Source: Schistosoma haematobium
Taxonomy: Eukaryota > Platyhelminthes > Trematoda > Strigeidida > Schistosomatidae
Direction: 5' to 3'
NCBI RefSeq assembly: GCF_000699445.3
Contig: NC_067196.1
Span: 44,669,806-44,733,805 of the forward strand
DNA length: 64,000 nt
Under the pieces are notes generated by a model that saw nothing but the letters and a program-made list of their open reading frames with translations, did no database searches and was not told where the DNA came from. The translations under genes were made by a program, and so were the position numbers. Within the stretch, counting starts at the first letter, position 1; each line of letters starts with the position of its first letter. This document shows, one piece after another, positions 12,377 to 25,700 of this stretch.

Positions 12377-13003
12377 TGTTTGGAAGGGGTTTTTGTGGAT
12401 ATTATAGTAGTTTCAATAGTTGAGATCATGATTCATTTGAAGAAAACTTGGAAGCACCGGACGGCAGTTTCGTCCTTCTCAGCAGTGCGCGCCCAAGATC
12501 TTGTCTCGCGGGATTCGAGCCCAGGAGCTATCGATCTTGAACGCGAGCGCTCAATCATCAGACCACTGACCCGACCGACACCAAACGGTGTTATTATTTA
12601 ACTTCAACTAATCCACGAAATCGCGCCCCCGTCTACTACTGTCTTTAGTGAGTTGCTAACTCACAACAGGCCTGGTTGAACTTCACTGATCATTGCTTCT
12701 CACTAAAACTCCAGGAAATCAATATTGAAGTCACTAGTGAGCATATGCTGATTAGTATCGGAAGGAGTTTTTGTGGATATCATAGTATTTTATTAGTTGA
12801 GCCATAGTTCAGCCATTGAATGACACGAGTAGTCTAAAGTTTATGCGTTCGCGCGTGAGACCGATAGGTTCTGGGTTCGAATCTTGCGAGGGTCGTAGAT
12901 GCGCACTACTGAGGAGTCCTGCAATGGGACGAAACAGCCGTCCAGTGCTTCCAGGTCCTCCATGGTGATCTGGCTTCAATTGATTCACGATCTCAACCAA
13001 TCA
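12377..13003. mobile_element. family B repeats: full minus unit, dimer junction, plus unit
   Basis: A near full-length minus-strand unit (12377-12755) includes B box, A box, a hammerhead without stem II (12468-12482) and the leader conserved in full copies. It runs head-to-tail into a second minus-strand 3' tip (12756-12795). The sequence then switches to a plus-strand copy (12796-13003) with B box GGTTCGAATC and an intact-core hammerhead. The spacing between the equivalent GGAAGG tips is 378 bp. The same arrangement recurs at 45723-46255. Confidence 0.85.
12903..12948 (+). ncRNA. family B hammerhead motif, core intact
   Basis: Stem I (GCACT.../...AGTGC) encloses CTGAGGA, stem II GTCC/GGAC with a short loop, GAAA, and a nearly loopless stem III (ACAGCCGT, one mismatch). 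A GUC cleavage triplet precedes the stem I 3' strand. All invariant residues are present. The layout is the same as the family A motif but stem I and loop sequences differ. Confidence 0.7.
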
Positions 13004-13433
13004 ATTATGCATTTATTTATTAAGAAAAGAATAAAAAAGTGAAAACAATAAAGTAGTTCATGATTGAATATTTTCTATAATTTTCTTAGTGGAATTTATT
13101 CATTATGGAAATTATCCCCTATTTAAATGAATTTGTAAAATTTTCTAATTTGCAAATTGAAACTTGATAAAGTTATCTTAATGAGATAGCTTACGTTTTC
13201 AAGCTATTGGATATACGTTGACTTAACAGTACTTATTCGATCTGATATCTTAATTTGACAAGTTTTATTTATGTAATAGTTTTCTTTGATTCCATCACAA
13301 GACATTATGTCTATAACAATGTTTTGTAAATTACTATTGGAAATCAGAGTTATAACTGTTAAATCTGGATTGGAATAATGAATAGTAACTGTTGGAATCT
13401 ATTTCTGGACTAATACTAAATTTATATTTTCGT
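13004..13433. other. gene-free stretch
   Basis: AT-rich, nothing recognised. Confidence 0.5.
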
Positions 13434-13817
13434 CGTATAATTGTTAAGCAACTATTCATGTTCGTGTTTCTCTTATTATAAGCTTTATTTTGATTCATGA
13501 TTTATTATCAAACGATCTAATATTCTTGAGTTATATCCGGTCTATTAATTACAGTCTCCAATATTCATAGCCACATTTGGCTAGATCTTATACACGTAAT
13601 TTTCTATCTCATGGTACGATGTGGTGTATTTGGTTTGTATATAAACCCAGTATACTTGAAATATATAATTTTTTATCGCAGATGCTGAGATTCGTGTTGT
13701 AGACTTAACAGGCAAGATTAGGCAGGAAGCGAGACCGATAAAGTCTATAGAGTGCTCGTACGGGTTACGCGTTATTGGTCTGGTCAATAGTTTACTGTTT
13801 TCTAATTGGTGGTATCA
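13434..13817 (+). mobile_element. LTR-like dispersed repeat, copy 1
   Basis: This 384-bp block is about 90% identical over its core to the reverse complement of 29288-29680. It ends ...GGTATCA and begins CGTATAATTG, where the other copy has TGTATAATTG, so the pair suggests TG...CA termini. A TATATAAA box lies at 13638-13645. No matching target-site duplication was found. Best guess is an old solo LTR; a non-autonomous DNA element is possible. The minus-strand open frame inside it (13581-13787) is not a gene. Confidence 0.5.
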
Positions 13818-14537
13818 TTATATTGTATATTAATAGGGCACAAGGCTACAAGTGATAACTATATCTTTGATATTCAGTTATTACAAATAATTTGGAATAT
13901 TTACATAATAAAATTGATCAGTTGCAATAATAAAATCTTCAAAATATGAAAAATATGAACTTCGTTTGGTAAAACAAAATAGTAAATGATTATCTTAAAC
14001 TATTAAGGAACATCTTTAGTTTTAGAAAAAGTTTTGCAGTATTTCATCTCTTCAAATAAAATATCAAGTCTGGACATATTGATATAATCAGTGATGATAA
14101 AAAAACTATCCAAATGAATTCCATTTTATTGGATATAACAGTGGAATTTTGTGGCATTAAGATGTGAACATTTAAATCCAAGTATATTAAATGAATCGAA
14201 AGACAATGCTTATTTTCCTGACTTTGAAGTAGATTTTATCAATTATGACCACACGTTCAGATTATTTCATCTTTCGAATACACATATGATGTATAAAAAA
14301 AACAATTGGAAATTCGTGAAATCTACTATTCTCTATGGAATCATATTCTTCCAAATGTAAAAAGTGAACTATCCTACATCTACATTTAAAACGTAACAAT
14401 TAGTTTCCAAGTTCACAAATTGTAACTATAAATTCAAACTGATAAGGATCATTTCTTATGTATGTTTATCCAATAGCCTATAATGATGCCATAATATAAT
14501 AACGATCTGAAATAGAAAAAACAGATTTCCGTTAGGT
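13818..14537. other. gene-free stretch
   Basis: AT-rich. The short plus-strand open frame at 14151-14360 has no supporting features. Confidence 0.45.
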
Positions 14538-14895
14538 AAGCTGGATGTACCCGCATCCCAGAGTTGATGTTCACTCCGGGACTCGAATTCAGTACCGTTC
14601 ACTTCAGTCGCCATCGTGTTACCCACTTAGCTACTGAGCCTTGATAGCCACCTGCTTGTGAAATAGGTTGAAGTTTAAATTCAGTTACATCCAGCCGACG
14701 AGTCCCAAATAGGACGAAACGCGCGTCTTGGATTCCACTGCTAGCCACTATCCATCTTTGCTTAAAAAGCTTGTGACTTAAGGCTATATCTAGGCAATCC
14801 TCACAGGATGCACATATGTCAACATGAGACTGATCAATTGCAGTTCTAAATAACAACGAGAAGATACAAGTAAAACAACACCAAGTGAGATTTCT
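14538..14895. mobile_element. family A (Sm-alpha-like) repeat, inverted composite
   Basis: The minus-strand part (14538-14684) has the B box, the A box (TAGCTAAGTGG) and the CACAAGCAGGTGGCTATCA leader. It switches near 14685 to the plus strand, starting at hammerhead stem I. The plus part holds the hammerhead (core CCGACGA, so U4 is changed; GAAA present; stem III ACGCGCGT perfect). It then runs through CCATCTTTGCTT into the GCTTGTGACTTAAGG start of the next unit, a head-to-tail dimer junction, ending near 14895. Confidence 0.85.
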
Positions 14896-16344
14896 GATAC
14901 ATTCAAAGATTTTCAGCACTTAATTCAACTTTCAGAATTTAATTGGTCAATAAGATTTTTTTTTTCTTATTTTGAAAAGATTATTACCAATCTTTACATT
15001 TATGTATACAAATCATTCACTGATTGTATAAGAAATTAGTGTTCATTTTAATAGTGTTATAACATATAATGTACTACGTTCAACCGGTAGCTACACTTTT
15101 CACAAAGGATTCTGTTAATATATATTTAGCTCAAACCTATATATTACACAAAGAAATATATGATTTCATTGCCCAATGCATTTTAACTCAGATGGTCTGG
15201 AATTTAATTTAAGACTTCATTATATCCACAGTATTTTTACATTTGAAGATATCTCAAAGAACAGCCACATAATTATTGACTTTGAAAAAGTATAAATTTC
15301 AAAATAAAATGCATGTTTGTCTTTATATAAGATGTGCTTGGTGTTTAGTTCTGCAAAAACGAGTTCACACACTAGATGAACTACGGTTTAAGACTGTTTC
15401 ATAACGAAAAGTGTAACTGCTTCGTAACATCGAACATGTTTTGCTTTCTTGATTTCTAAATCGGATATTTGACAATAAAAACTTTTGAACATGTTTTATA
15501 CACCACTAGAAGAGTATGTTGTGATTCATAAATTAATTTTACCAGTTCACTGACCTATAATTTTGTTAAGTGGAAATCTTGATCCATTCAAAATCATAAA
15601 CCATTCAGTGTTTTCTGTTGCAGCATGGACAAAGCAATGAATCTGTTGGAAATGACTTAAGACTAGAACAACCATTAATTAAACAAATATGTTATGCTAA
15701 TTGTTCTACTAAGTAATCAATTTCAAATATTGTCTGGTAGACTTTCCACATAACATACTTCAATATGAAGATTCTCACCAATACTGTTATATCGTATGTA
15801 CTAGAATGATGTTTATTTAAAGTTTTGATGAAATCACAAACCAATGGTGTTTGTACAGTAAAAAGGATTCAATTTGTTTAAGAAAAACGAACAAACTGTT
15901 TGATTTCTGGTATGTGATTTTGTAAACAAATTAAAATCTGTAGTGACCAAAATAAAGTTAATATCCATTGATTTGGTTAAGAAATATTTGTTCTGTGTTC
16001 AGTTGAAAATATTAAGATCTCAACCTATTCAAATGCAATAATTTTTTTGGAAAAAAAGATTTTATACTAAAGCACTAGCATTACGTTAAAACATTTTAAA
16101 ATCTTATAAATGGGTTTACTTTTAGATTAGTTTGATGTTTCTGGGTGTTTATATATAATGGTTAAATTACATATTCTTATTTGTTTAATGTAGGATTTTA
16201 AGCATTTCAACTTCTCATGTATTAAAGTTTTCTCGTATAATTTAATGAGGCTGATAATAACTACAATATATAAATTTACTGTGTGTTATCTTCCTTTTTA
16301 AGTATTGTTAAAATATTGATGTATGTGTTGCTCAGTTTTAAGGA
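14896..16344. other. gene-free stretch
   Basis: AT-rich, nothing recognised. Confidence 0.5.
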
Positions 16345-16610
16345 TTGGTTGTAGTTAGACATTAACATCGTTGGATACCAGCCGGCTTAGTGGTCTAGTG
16401 GTTAAGTGCTCACTTGTGAGACTAATAGGACCTGGGTTCGGATCTCGCAATGCGGGGTCGTGGGTGCTCACTGCCGAGGAGCCTCACAATAGGACGAAAC
16501 GGCCTTCCAGTGCTTCCAGGTTTGTCATGGTGGTCTAGCTTCTATTAATTCATGATCTAAACTACTAAAGTTACTGTGATTTCCACAAAAATCTTCAAAT
16601 AATAGATATT
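16345..16610 (+). mobile_element. family B hammerhead repeat, plus strand
   Basis: A monomer with the end of the leader (GTTAGACATTAACATCGTTGG), A box (TGGTCTAGTGG), B box (GGTTCGGATC), hammerhead remnant (core CCGAGGA, U4 changed; GAAA kept) and 3' end (...TTTCCACAAAAATCTTC). The 5' leader is truncated. Confidence 0.85.
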
Positions 16611-17334
16611 AATAAACTAACGTCATTTGACATGTGCATAATAACATGTTACATTTAGCTTTATTGATGAGTTCTTTCGGGAGGTAAATTATTGAAACTT
16701 ACTGAATTTATCAATTATTTTCGACGTTCGATTTCAACGTCCTAAGTGATTACTTCAATTAATAAATAAAACAATGACCTGGTAACCAACGCAATGTCTG
16801 TCAACTATTGATTATACGTCTAGTAATTCTGTACTGTTATAATTTAAACTGTTTCACTTCAATTTGTGGGTATACTTAGCCATAGATACATGGGAAAACA
16901 AAAGGAAAGACAAAGTGATATATTCCGAAAATTTAGATTTATTTAATTCTGTTAACAAAACAGAAAAAATCGCAATTCCGTGTTTATTAGTGTAACAATT
17001 TTTTAAACAAATATTTCAATTCAATAAACAAACTGGTTGTAATTTTGTAAAAGTTCAGTCTATCCTGATGAACTACTGTGAAGTAAACAGTATATCATTA
17101 TTTAATTTCTTCTTACAAGTAACCATATAACTACTATTGTGTCTCTCATTCAAAAAAAGAAATACTATTCAAAAGTATATTCTTTTAATTGCTTCATTAA
17201 AATAAACCAAAAGAGAAAAGTGTCATTTTGATACACACTTCTATGAAGCATGAAAGTAAAGAGTGCGGGGATGGCGTACAACATAATTTCCTTAAACGTT
17301 TGAGACTACTAAATGGTGCAAATATATCAACACA
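16611..17334. other. gene-free stretch
   Basis: Nothing recognised. Confidence 0.5.
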
Positions 17335-17690
17335 TGTATATTTCAATAGTTGAAATGATGAGTCGATTGAAGCTAGACCATCATGGAAAACCCAAAAGTA
17401 CTGGAAGGCCGTTTCGTCCTCCTCAGTAGTGCGCATCCACGATCCCGCCCTCCCGCGAGATTCGAATCTAGGACCTGTCAGTCACACACGCGAGCGCTTG
17501 ACCCTCATATCACTGAGCCGACCGGCATCCAACGTTGTTAGTGTCCAATCCACGAAATTGCGCCACCGTACACCATTGTCTTCAGTGAGGTGACATCTCA
17601 CAACAGACTTGGTTGAACTCCACTGGTCACGACTTCTCATTAGAACTCCAGGAAATGCCTCTTGAAGTCAGTCACATGTATATTTGTAGA
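17335..17690 (-). mobile_element. family B repeat, full length, hammerhead stem II deleted
   Basis: Near full-length minus-strand unit: leader, GCCGGTCGGCTCAGTG junction, A box, B box, hammerhead region and 3' end. The hammerhead reads CTGAGGAGGACGAAAC (17411-17426), lacking the 11 nt that form one strand and the loop of stem II, so the ribozyme should be dead. The same deletion is in the copies at 12.4 and 22.3 kb. Confidence 0.85.
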
Positions 17691-18805
17691 TTGTTAACAT
17701 AGTCAGTAACTAACTGTACATATCTCTCTCAGTAATTAAATAAAGATGATACAGATGATAACAGACACTTATCATTCATGGTAAACTGTTGATGTTAAAA
17801 ATATACAACGGTGACTAACTAACTGATATTTTGAATAAGTAATAAAACAAATTTACTGTATTACATAATTAACATTTGAAATATACGTAGAATATTTTAT
17901 TTTTCCATATACATATATCATGGTATATTTTTCTCTCGGTTACCTATAACAATTTCCAATTACCTTTTTTTTTCCAATCACATGCCATGGATAATATTTC
18001 TAATGATATAAAAATATTTTACAAAATCGTTTTTATATTTATCTAACCTATAATCGTTTTTTTTCTTTTAAATATCCCTTTCAAACAAAATGATAATAAT
18101 AATACTAATACTACACATTCAACATAATATAACATTATCTACATCATATCAGAAGGTTTGAGAGTGATATATAAAACAAACAAACTATGGGTATGTAATT
18201 CAAATAGGAACAACAACATAAGTAAATATAAGCCGTTGCACTGTACATAATACTTAACTTGTCAATATGATAAATGTAATATGTTCATGGTATTTATTGA
18301 GTATAACGTCACAGGATTCATGAGAAATTCTATTAAAAATATATAGATGTGATCATCTATGAATACATAAAAGAAAGATAAATATTGAGTTGAACAAGCA
18401 CATTATGTCTATTCTTATTTCTCTGATCATAATTATCTTAGTGAAAAAGAAAATTTTTAGTTAACAGATGTTATTAAAAAATATATACCCACCAAACAGT
18501 GGGAGTTTATGTTTGTTTGTTCATTTGCCCAGTTCTCTTTTTTGTAACATTCAGTTAAATTTGTCACAAATTACAACTTGATCTTTGAATGTTTTGTTAC
18601 GGATAAACATAGTAATTAATGAAATTCTATAATTATATAATAGAAATAACGTAAGAATAAAAGTATACAATAAGCGGTAATTACTTATATGCATTTTTAC
18701 ATCAACTTTCATGACATTATAAGCAAACTTCCTACTTAATGATTTAATGTGTCCATAAAGTTGATCTCAGTAGATATTTTGTATACGGTATTAATTAAAT
18801 GAACT
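17691..18805. other. gene-free stretch
   Basis: AT-rich, nothing recognised. Confidence 0.5.
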
Positions 18806-19485
18806 CCGCATGTAGCTCTTCTATGACTACCTCCAGTCCCAAGCTCAGGTAAAGAAGGAGTAGGGTCAGCATCCTCATTATGTAGAAAACAACCTTGCTA
18901 AAAGAAGGCTAGCCAAGATAAACAATTTTAATCACATAAACTCTTCCCTTCGAGTTGACGACTTGCGGTAAAAACTTAGATTCATCAGAAGTCATGATGT
19001 AGATGTCCCCTCTGACAACCAGCGCAACAGTTAATACAGGTACATTTAAGTCTGAACAGTGTGGAAGATCGGCAGGACCAACCAAGTAACTGCGGAAATG
19101 AAGAGATACACAGCCTGACAGTTCTTGGAATCAGAGAAACCCATTGGACGCAAGCTAGACAGAAAAAGACAGATTGAGAAGAGACGCTGATGTACTCTGG
19201 CCATGAAGAAGAAAATGCTCCACACACTCGTGAAATCGCTCTGACACTGTCCAAAGAAGCACGAAATGCAGTTATTGGATGGGGACGAAATGTACTGACC
19301 GGGAGTAAGGAACGAGAATAGTAACGGATTTGCAAACTTATGTGCATTCAAAAAAATTGTTATCGGCATGATAGTCGCCAAGATGAGACTGAAGCTAAAA
19401 AAGCACTAGACAACTGGACAAACAATGAAGCAGCAGACTTTACATCAGTAGGCCTCGACAAAGAAGAAGCTGTGAATATATTTTA
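18806..19485 (+). pseudogene. RTE-clade retrotransposon fragment, 5' region, deleted
   Basis: Collinear with the 5' UTR and endonuclease part of the element at 60740-63950. It includes GTAGCTCTTC, the GGTAAAG leader, the equivalent of the ORF start and the GTACAT / GAAACCCATTGG endonuclease coding segments. Two internal deletions are visible. One joins sequence equivalent to about 61228 with about 61480. The other joins about 61546 with about 61720. Many substitutions and stops are present. The last 80 bp align poorly. No RT domain or 3' tail remains. Confidence 0.75.
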
Positions 19486-20297
19486 GTGTTCTGGACTCTT
19501 TTTTTATATGGGTTATCTAAAATGTCTTTGCATAGCTATATGAAAATTAATTTCGGAATAATTAAAATATAATCAACTAATGAATGTCAAAATAAGCAAC
19601 TCAAATGTTCTCATCTACGATACTAGTCACCATCATATATATAATGTACTTGTAATTAATGGCAATATCCAGGGTCTTGTATGCAAATTTTAGACTGATT
19701 GAATGTAGTTTTGATCATCATCGAAATAAAACCATGAAAATACAAGTAATAATAAACTAGAATAATAATACGTTCATAATCTAACAACAGCATTGTATGA
19801 ATAAATAAATAGAGCTAAATTACAAAAATCATAAATGAAAAGTTTATATTAACTAAATCTGACAGCGTTGTTTCGTTATTTAAGCTGGTCAATTTATTTT
19901 TTTACATTTATATTTACTAGAATAATTATGTACCATACGGTCCATGTTGTCTAGCAACACAGATGGCAATTCTGTCAAATATAATAATCATTATTATGAA
20001 ATAAGGAAAATTAGAAAATAATTTTTAATATAACAAACATTTCTGAAAGATTATTTCACTTTTAATGACTGGATATAATAATAATAATACAACAATCATA
20101 TAGATTCAGTTCATTCGTCAATTTCCATAAAATTGATCAGTTTGAGCCAGATAATGAAGTATTAATTTTAAAGTAAATGACAATGTAACTATAATTTAGT
20201 GCAAATTAACTCTTGATCAATAATTATATTCAAAAGTGTGTTAAGTGACAAAGAAATTATTGTTATATCACCAAACGTGAAAAATGTACATGCAAAG
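19486..20297. other. gene-free stretch
   Basis: Nothing recognised. Confidence 0.5.
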
Positions 20298-20630
20298 ATC
20301 TTTGCTTAAAAAGCTTGTGACTTAAGGCTATATCGAGACAATCCATACAGGATTCACATATGCCGACATGGGACTGATAAATTACAGTCCTAAATAACAA
20401 TGGGAATATACAAATAAAACTATATCAAGCGAATTTAAACTTCATTCCATTGCACAAGCAGGTGGCTATCAGGATTTATAAGCTAGGTGGATAATGCGAT
20501 GGGGCTTGAAACGAACGGTACTGGGTTCAAGTCCCGGAGTGAACATCAACTCTGGGGTGCAGGCTCATCCAGCTGACGAGTCCCAAATGGGACAAAACGC
20601 TCATCCCATTATCCATCTTTGCTTAAAAAT
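20298..20630 (+). mobile_element. family A (Sm-alpha-like) repeat, near full unit
   Basis: It starts with the 3' tip of a previous unit (ATCTTTGCTTA) joined to GCTTGTGACTTAAGG, a dimer junction. It then runs through the leader, CACAAGCAGGTGGCTATCAGG, a degenerate A box, B box (GGTTCAAGTCC), stem region and hammerhead to the 3' end CCATCTTTGCTTA. This is the best single view of unit order in family A, about 330 bp. The hammerhead (20571-20617) has CTGACGA but AAAA instead of GAAA, so G12 is lost. The open frame at 20494-20739 is a by-product. Confidence 0.88.
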
Positions 20631-21795
20631 CATTAAATCTATTTATAATTATTCAAATAATCTTTACTCAGTAAAACGTTTAATTATCCTTTTTTTCTTC
20701 TGCTATTTCAATTGTGATATTACGTTTCTCTTTATTTAACTGGATAAATTAATACTGTTTGTATTCGGTCATTGAACCCGTCTTTTTTTTGTTTGTAGAA
20801 TGTGCATACTAAGGTATTTTGTGTGTATCTAGATCATAATATTGTACTCAGATGAAATAAGTAAACAATAAATAGAAATTCTCATGTGAAACAAGGGAAA
20901 GTTTCATGAATTTAGTATTTGATTACCAAAACAAATTTAAATAAAATGGAATTGTTTAAATTACAGGTTAAGGAATTCCACCTACATTATTTTTACAATT
21001 AACACACATGTCAGGTTTATTGAAATACTAAATACATTTTTTTATATTTATTTCCCTTAAATTATCTATATGGAGATCGTATAGTTCATCTTCTTTTTTA
21101 AACACTCCTGAATGTAATCAAAATTAATCTTTAATCCAAGTTCATCCAAATAAGTGTCAAGATGTATTCATATAGAGTAAATATACGTCACGTACGATAT
21201 TGTAAAACTCATAGGCTTCGTGAACTAATTAAGAGTTGTAAATACGATATAAAAAGGATATTGTGAAAATTTCAGCATACAACATGGTTTTCTTTACAAC
21301 CTAGCATCCTAACGGATACAAATTAAAATGTAAGGAGTTCTGAAAATATGTGATTCATACATACAATCTCCCTGCTATTGAATGTCCAATGAGACACCCA
21401 AGCCTCACAAGATTTGTAAACTGAGCTTATCAGTGTGATCTCAAGTAATCCCACAATAAACATTTTGTGGTCTCGTTTATACTAACAAATTTAATTTGGC
21501 TGTATGTTTCCAAAACTTTACAGTTGTATGTTTGATCATCGATGTTATTCAGAGTGGGAACAGCATACCAGAAAGAAACCTGAATAAGTTAATAATTGAG
21601 TAATCTCTAATTCTCATTATTTCTTCCATTTTGTGTTCGAAGTATAATCTTTCATCGAATGACTTTACATTAATCCATGCATGTCGTGACTTTAAGAATA
21701 AACCTTTATGAACTGATTCGTATCTTCCTATTGAATGTTTATTGAGCTAGATTTCAGTTGGCTATTAATTCATCAACTCATAGCTTAGCGCTGCT
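20631..21795. other. gene-free stretch
   Basis: Nothing recognised. Confidence 0.5.
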
Positions 21796-21868
21796 CAGTA
21801 CGGAGTTGGATGGCGAATGCTGAAGACGTTCTATGCTCCTCCGTGAGGAGTAAATATGTAAGTATGTT
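21796..21868 (+). pseudogene. short RTE-type 3' end remnant
   Basis: Resembles the C-terminal coding end of the RTE element (GTTGGATGGCGAATGCTG ... TGAGGAGTAA...GTAAGTATG). It is diverged and may belong to a related RTE family. Confidence 0.45.
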
Positions 21869-22117
21869 TAGGGTCGAGTAACCTTCAAAAAAACTAAAAT
21901 AATTTTAAACCACAATCAAAACAAAACTACAAAAAGCAGTTTAGTATGTGAACAAAATACAACCAAAAAATTTAAAAACATCCTGAGAAATTTGTCAACA
22001 TTAAAAAAAAAGTTGAATTGCTATCCACAGAATGTCATATTGAAAAACCCGACAAATACTATACTGAATGATCATCAAATTGAATTAAACAGAATTAATG
22101 TTGAACAAAAATCATAA

Positions 22118-22460
22118 TCAGTTAGTAATCACTGGTGAGTAGCTCCTAGAGTTCTAGTGAGAAGCAGTGATAAGTGAAGTTCAATCAGGTCTGTTGTGAG
22201 ATAGTAACTCACTGATGACAATAGTGAATGTGTCTCTCAATTTAGTGGATTAGTTGAAGTTAGAAATTAACACCCTTAGCTCAGTGGTCTAGTGATTTAG
22301 CGCTCGTGCGCGAGACTGATATGTCCTGGGTTCGAATCTCATGAAGTGCGGGATCGTGAACAAGCACTTCTGAGGAGGATGAAACGTCGTTCAGTGATTT
22401 TAGGTTTTCCATGGTGAATTAGCTTTAAATGACTCATAATTTCAACTATTGAAATTAAAT
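22118..22460 (+). mobile_element. family B repeat, full length, hammerhead stem II deleted
   Basis: Complete plus-strand unit: leader (CTGGTGAGTAGC, GTTCTAGTGAGAAGC, AGGTCTGTTGTGAGATAG), A box TGGTCTAGTG, B box GGTTCGAATC, hammerhead region and 3' end up to CTATTGAAATTA. The ribozyme region reads CTGAGGAGGATGAAAC (22370-22385), lacking stem II as in the copies at 12.4 and 17.4 kb. Confidence 0.88.
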
Positions 22461-22504
22461 CAATCTAATTTTGACTCTTCATTCTGTCATAACATTTATA
22501 TTGT

Positions 22505-22745
22505 TAGTAGGTTTGATGAGTCCAACTGCGTCACAAGACAAGCTCTCACATGGAATCCTCAAGGCCAAGGGGAAGAAAAAGACCAAATGACATATTACGT
22601 CCAGAAATGGAGACAGATATGAGAAAAATGAACAAGAATTGGATGGAACTAGAAAAGAAAGCCCAGGACAGAGTGGGTTAGAGAATGCTGGTCGGCGGCT
22701 TATGCTCCATTAGGATTAACAGGCGTAAGTAAGTAAGTAAGTAAG
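22505..22745 (+). pseudogene. RTE retrotransposon 3' end, 5'-truncated
   Basis: Matches the last 75 or so codons of the element at 60740-63950 (GGCAAGCC...TGGAATCCT, GAAGAAAAAGACCAAATGAC equivalent, CCAGGACAGAGTGGGTTAG). It ends AACAGGCGTAAGTAAG in a (TAAG)n tail. A typical 5'-truncated insertion. It has nonsense changes and is not functional. Confidence 0.85.
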
Positions 22746-25700
22746 CTATGATGAGTGAATTTTCATCGGATTAACCCTTTTTTCAAATACTCTATTCATT
22801 GAAAACAATCTTTTTTTTTATTAAAGGAAAAAAAATCAAAATGGTGACATTCGTAAAACCTTAAATTAATACTGTAAAACATGGATCATTCATATCCGGA
22901 TTAAATTCAAATTTATTATGATTGAACAGTAAACATTTTAAATTTAATGTAAACTAAATGTAAACAATGAAAAACGTTATTATTCGTAAACCTTTTCCTT
23001 CACTAAATATAAACTTTAAAATAAAATAACAAAGAGAGAAACCTGATTATTTATTTATTAAATAAGATAATCAAATAGTTTATTAAAGATCTCTATGGGA
23101 TAATAACCAATAATTATTCATTTATTGTTTATAGAATATAGTGATTAACAATAATTTGAACTTCCTTTTTCTTTTTCTTTTTTAACTCATAGTTATGATT
23201 GAATAGAAACGTGTAAAAAGAGAAAAAAGTCTCAATAATAAACATTACAAATTGATGTATTCTTATGATCTATCTGAATTGAGTATAGATAAACGAATGT
23301 TATCAATGATAATAATAATAATAAAAGAGAATGATTAGTGTATTGAAAATGGAATAAACCTAAATTTGTGTGTATTGTATTGTATATGAAGTTTATCATT
23401 TAATTAGAAGAATATGAAAGAAATGAGGTTAATGATGTTCATTTGTGGTTTTACTTTTACTCATGTATGAAATTGCAAACAAAACAAACAAAAAAAGGAA
23501 GAAATAATGAATCATAATAATAACGGATTAAATAAAGAATAATACTGTAGGTTAATTATACCTATGAACAAAGATGAGATAATATGCTTCGATTAAATTA
23601 ATGATGAATGGAACAATAATGAACATGAACTATAAATAATTAGTGTCTTTTGAAATGCTTTAATTATCTCAATAAATCACAATTAATTTGTTAAGAACTA
23701 TTTCAATGGTTGCTTGTTTATTCATATTTAGGAATTTTCAGCTAGATATGTCTAAAATCCAGGGACTTACATTCCAAACTTTCAAAATGATAGCCTTTGA
23801 GTTCTAATATAAATGTGAACATGAATACTGAAATGCCGGTACATTAAATAGACAAATAAATAACACGAAAGGCATATTCTGCATTCGATTGCTAGTCACT
23901 TTTAAGCTTCGTTCAAAAAATAATCATCATAGTTTTAAAATATTATCAACAAATTTCTGTTTCAAAAGAATTTAATGATGGATTCCAGGTTACGAATGCT
24001 GTTCTTGAATACTGTAATCAGAATCTAAAACAGTTGACAGTGTAGATGGTTCCGAAAGTGAAAATTATAAACAAAATTACTCACATGACTTTTAGTACAA
24101 AAAAATGAATGCTAAATATAAGGGGCTAGTTATCAACCTAATTGTAATGTAAGTGGATGTATAGAGTGTAATTTATTCACTCATCTAAGCATGTTACGAA
24201 TAACTGTTTAATTGCGTTACGTTTCGAATACCGACGAATGTTGAACTAATCGTGAAGCAGACATAGGTTCAAAATCTAACCAACAATCTCAGTGGCCTTG
24301 TTAAAGTATATATATATATATGGTGTAGCTGACATTATAAACAGTAGTGCCTTTGAATGGTGATGTTCAATTTTTCAGTAATTGGTAAAAGATCGAGCGC
24401 TTCATTAGCACTCGATGGGTGTTTCAGGAAAATTACTTAATAACAAAACAAAACGCCTAGTGTGGTACAATACTAAACACTAGTCTCAAGAATCAGCAGT
24501 TGAAACAAAATAATAAAAAGAGAAGTTGCGAGTCATCAATCTCCCTGAACTTTTGTTAATTGAATTTATAAATTGACAAATATGTATTAAAGGCATTACT
24601 TCTGCTAAAATAAGATTTCAAACAAAATGTATATTTAAGATCATCGCTGTTTTTGAGAAGTTACAACTATCAGTTTACAGAATTTGAGATATCATCGTCA
24701 TTCACTCAGTTCTTCAGCAGTCATTTTACATTCATTAGACGTCATTTCTTTCTCTAATGATCACGATCTTTATTATTTTTAGGTTGTTTGTAAGGATAAA
24801 TTTAATAAAAACTGGACTTGATAGAAAATAATCTATTTCAGATATTTTTCTGCTCAAATGACAATTAGTTTATTGAAAATAATTGAATATAAGAAGATCG
24901 ACATATTACATTCATGATCATATAGTAAGAAGAGTTAATTTCGGATATTTACTTCACTGATAGCATTGAAACTCCATGAACCACTGCACAATTTATAAAC
25001 CTTTATTAGAATAAATTAGCGACAAAACTGTCTTCAGATTTTTTAGCCTATTATTTCAATTAACTTATAAAACTATTAAATACTATGAGAAAAATTCCAC
25101 ACACTGTCTCCTAAGTAACATATTTCTTGTATCCTGGATTAGTTGAAAAGTTTCCTGTACCTAATAAATGTAACTTCTAATTCAATATTTATATCAACGA
25201 CGTTTCAAAATCAATATTTTCACACTGAACTACATTTCGATCATACTATCCAAACATCTTGAAACCCATAATATGAAATGTATTTTCCAGCTTATATAAA
25301 AGCATAAAACTATGAAACACAACTGTTATTCATTATTCTCATATCATTATGTTTGTTTTTTTCGTATGATATCACAATCAGTTCAGTGTTTGTATATTTC
25401 AGTAATAGAATATTCATTTATTGAACAAACGTTTTTAGTTTCATTTAACTGTTGATAAAATCCATAAAAATACAAATATCACCTCAAATTTTTAAAAGAA
25501 AAAATCTTGACATTACCAAATAATTTCTTCCCGCCCCCCCCCGCCTATCACTACATATTATTCTATTACGTAATAAAACTATATGACAATGACAATTCAT
25601 ACATTTATTGTAATGATATTGTAATATTTTGAAAAGTATTATTTCATTTCATCTATAATTAATATAATATTACATAATTGATGCAACAAATCAATAAAGG

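Noticed and set aside
12380..12601. 73-codon plus-strand open frame
   Set aside because: Lies antisense across a family B repeat; the tRNA-like and ribozyme parts explain it.
14599..14919. 106-codon minus-strand open frame
   Set aside because: Runs across the inverted family A composite and has no protein features.
16385..16450. tRNA gene suggested by A and B boxes
   Set aside because: Part of a family B repeat; boxes are present but no complete cloverleaf with acceptor stem forms.
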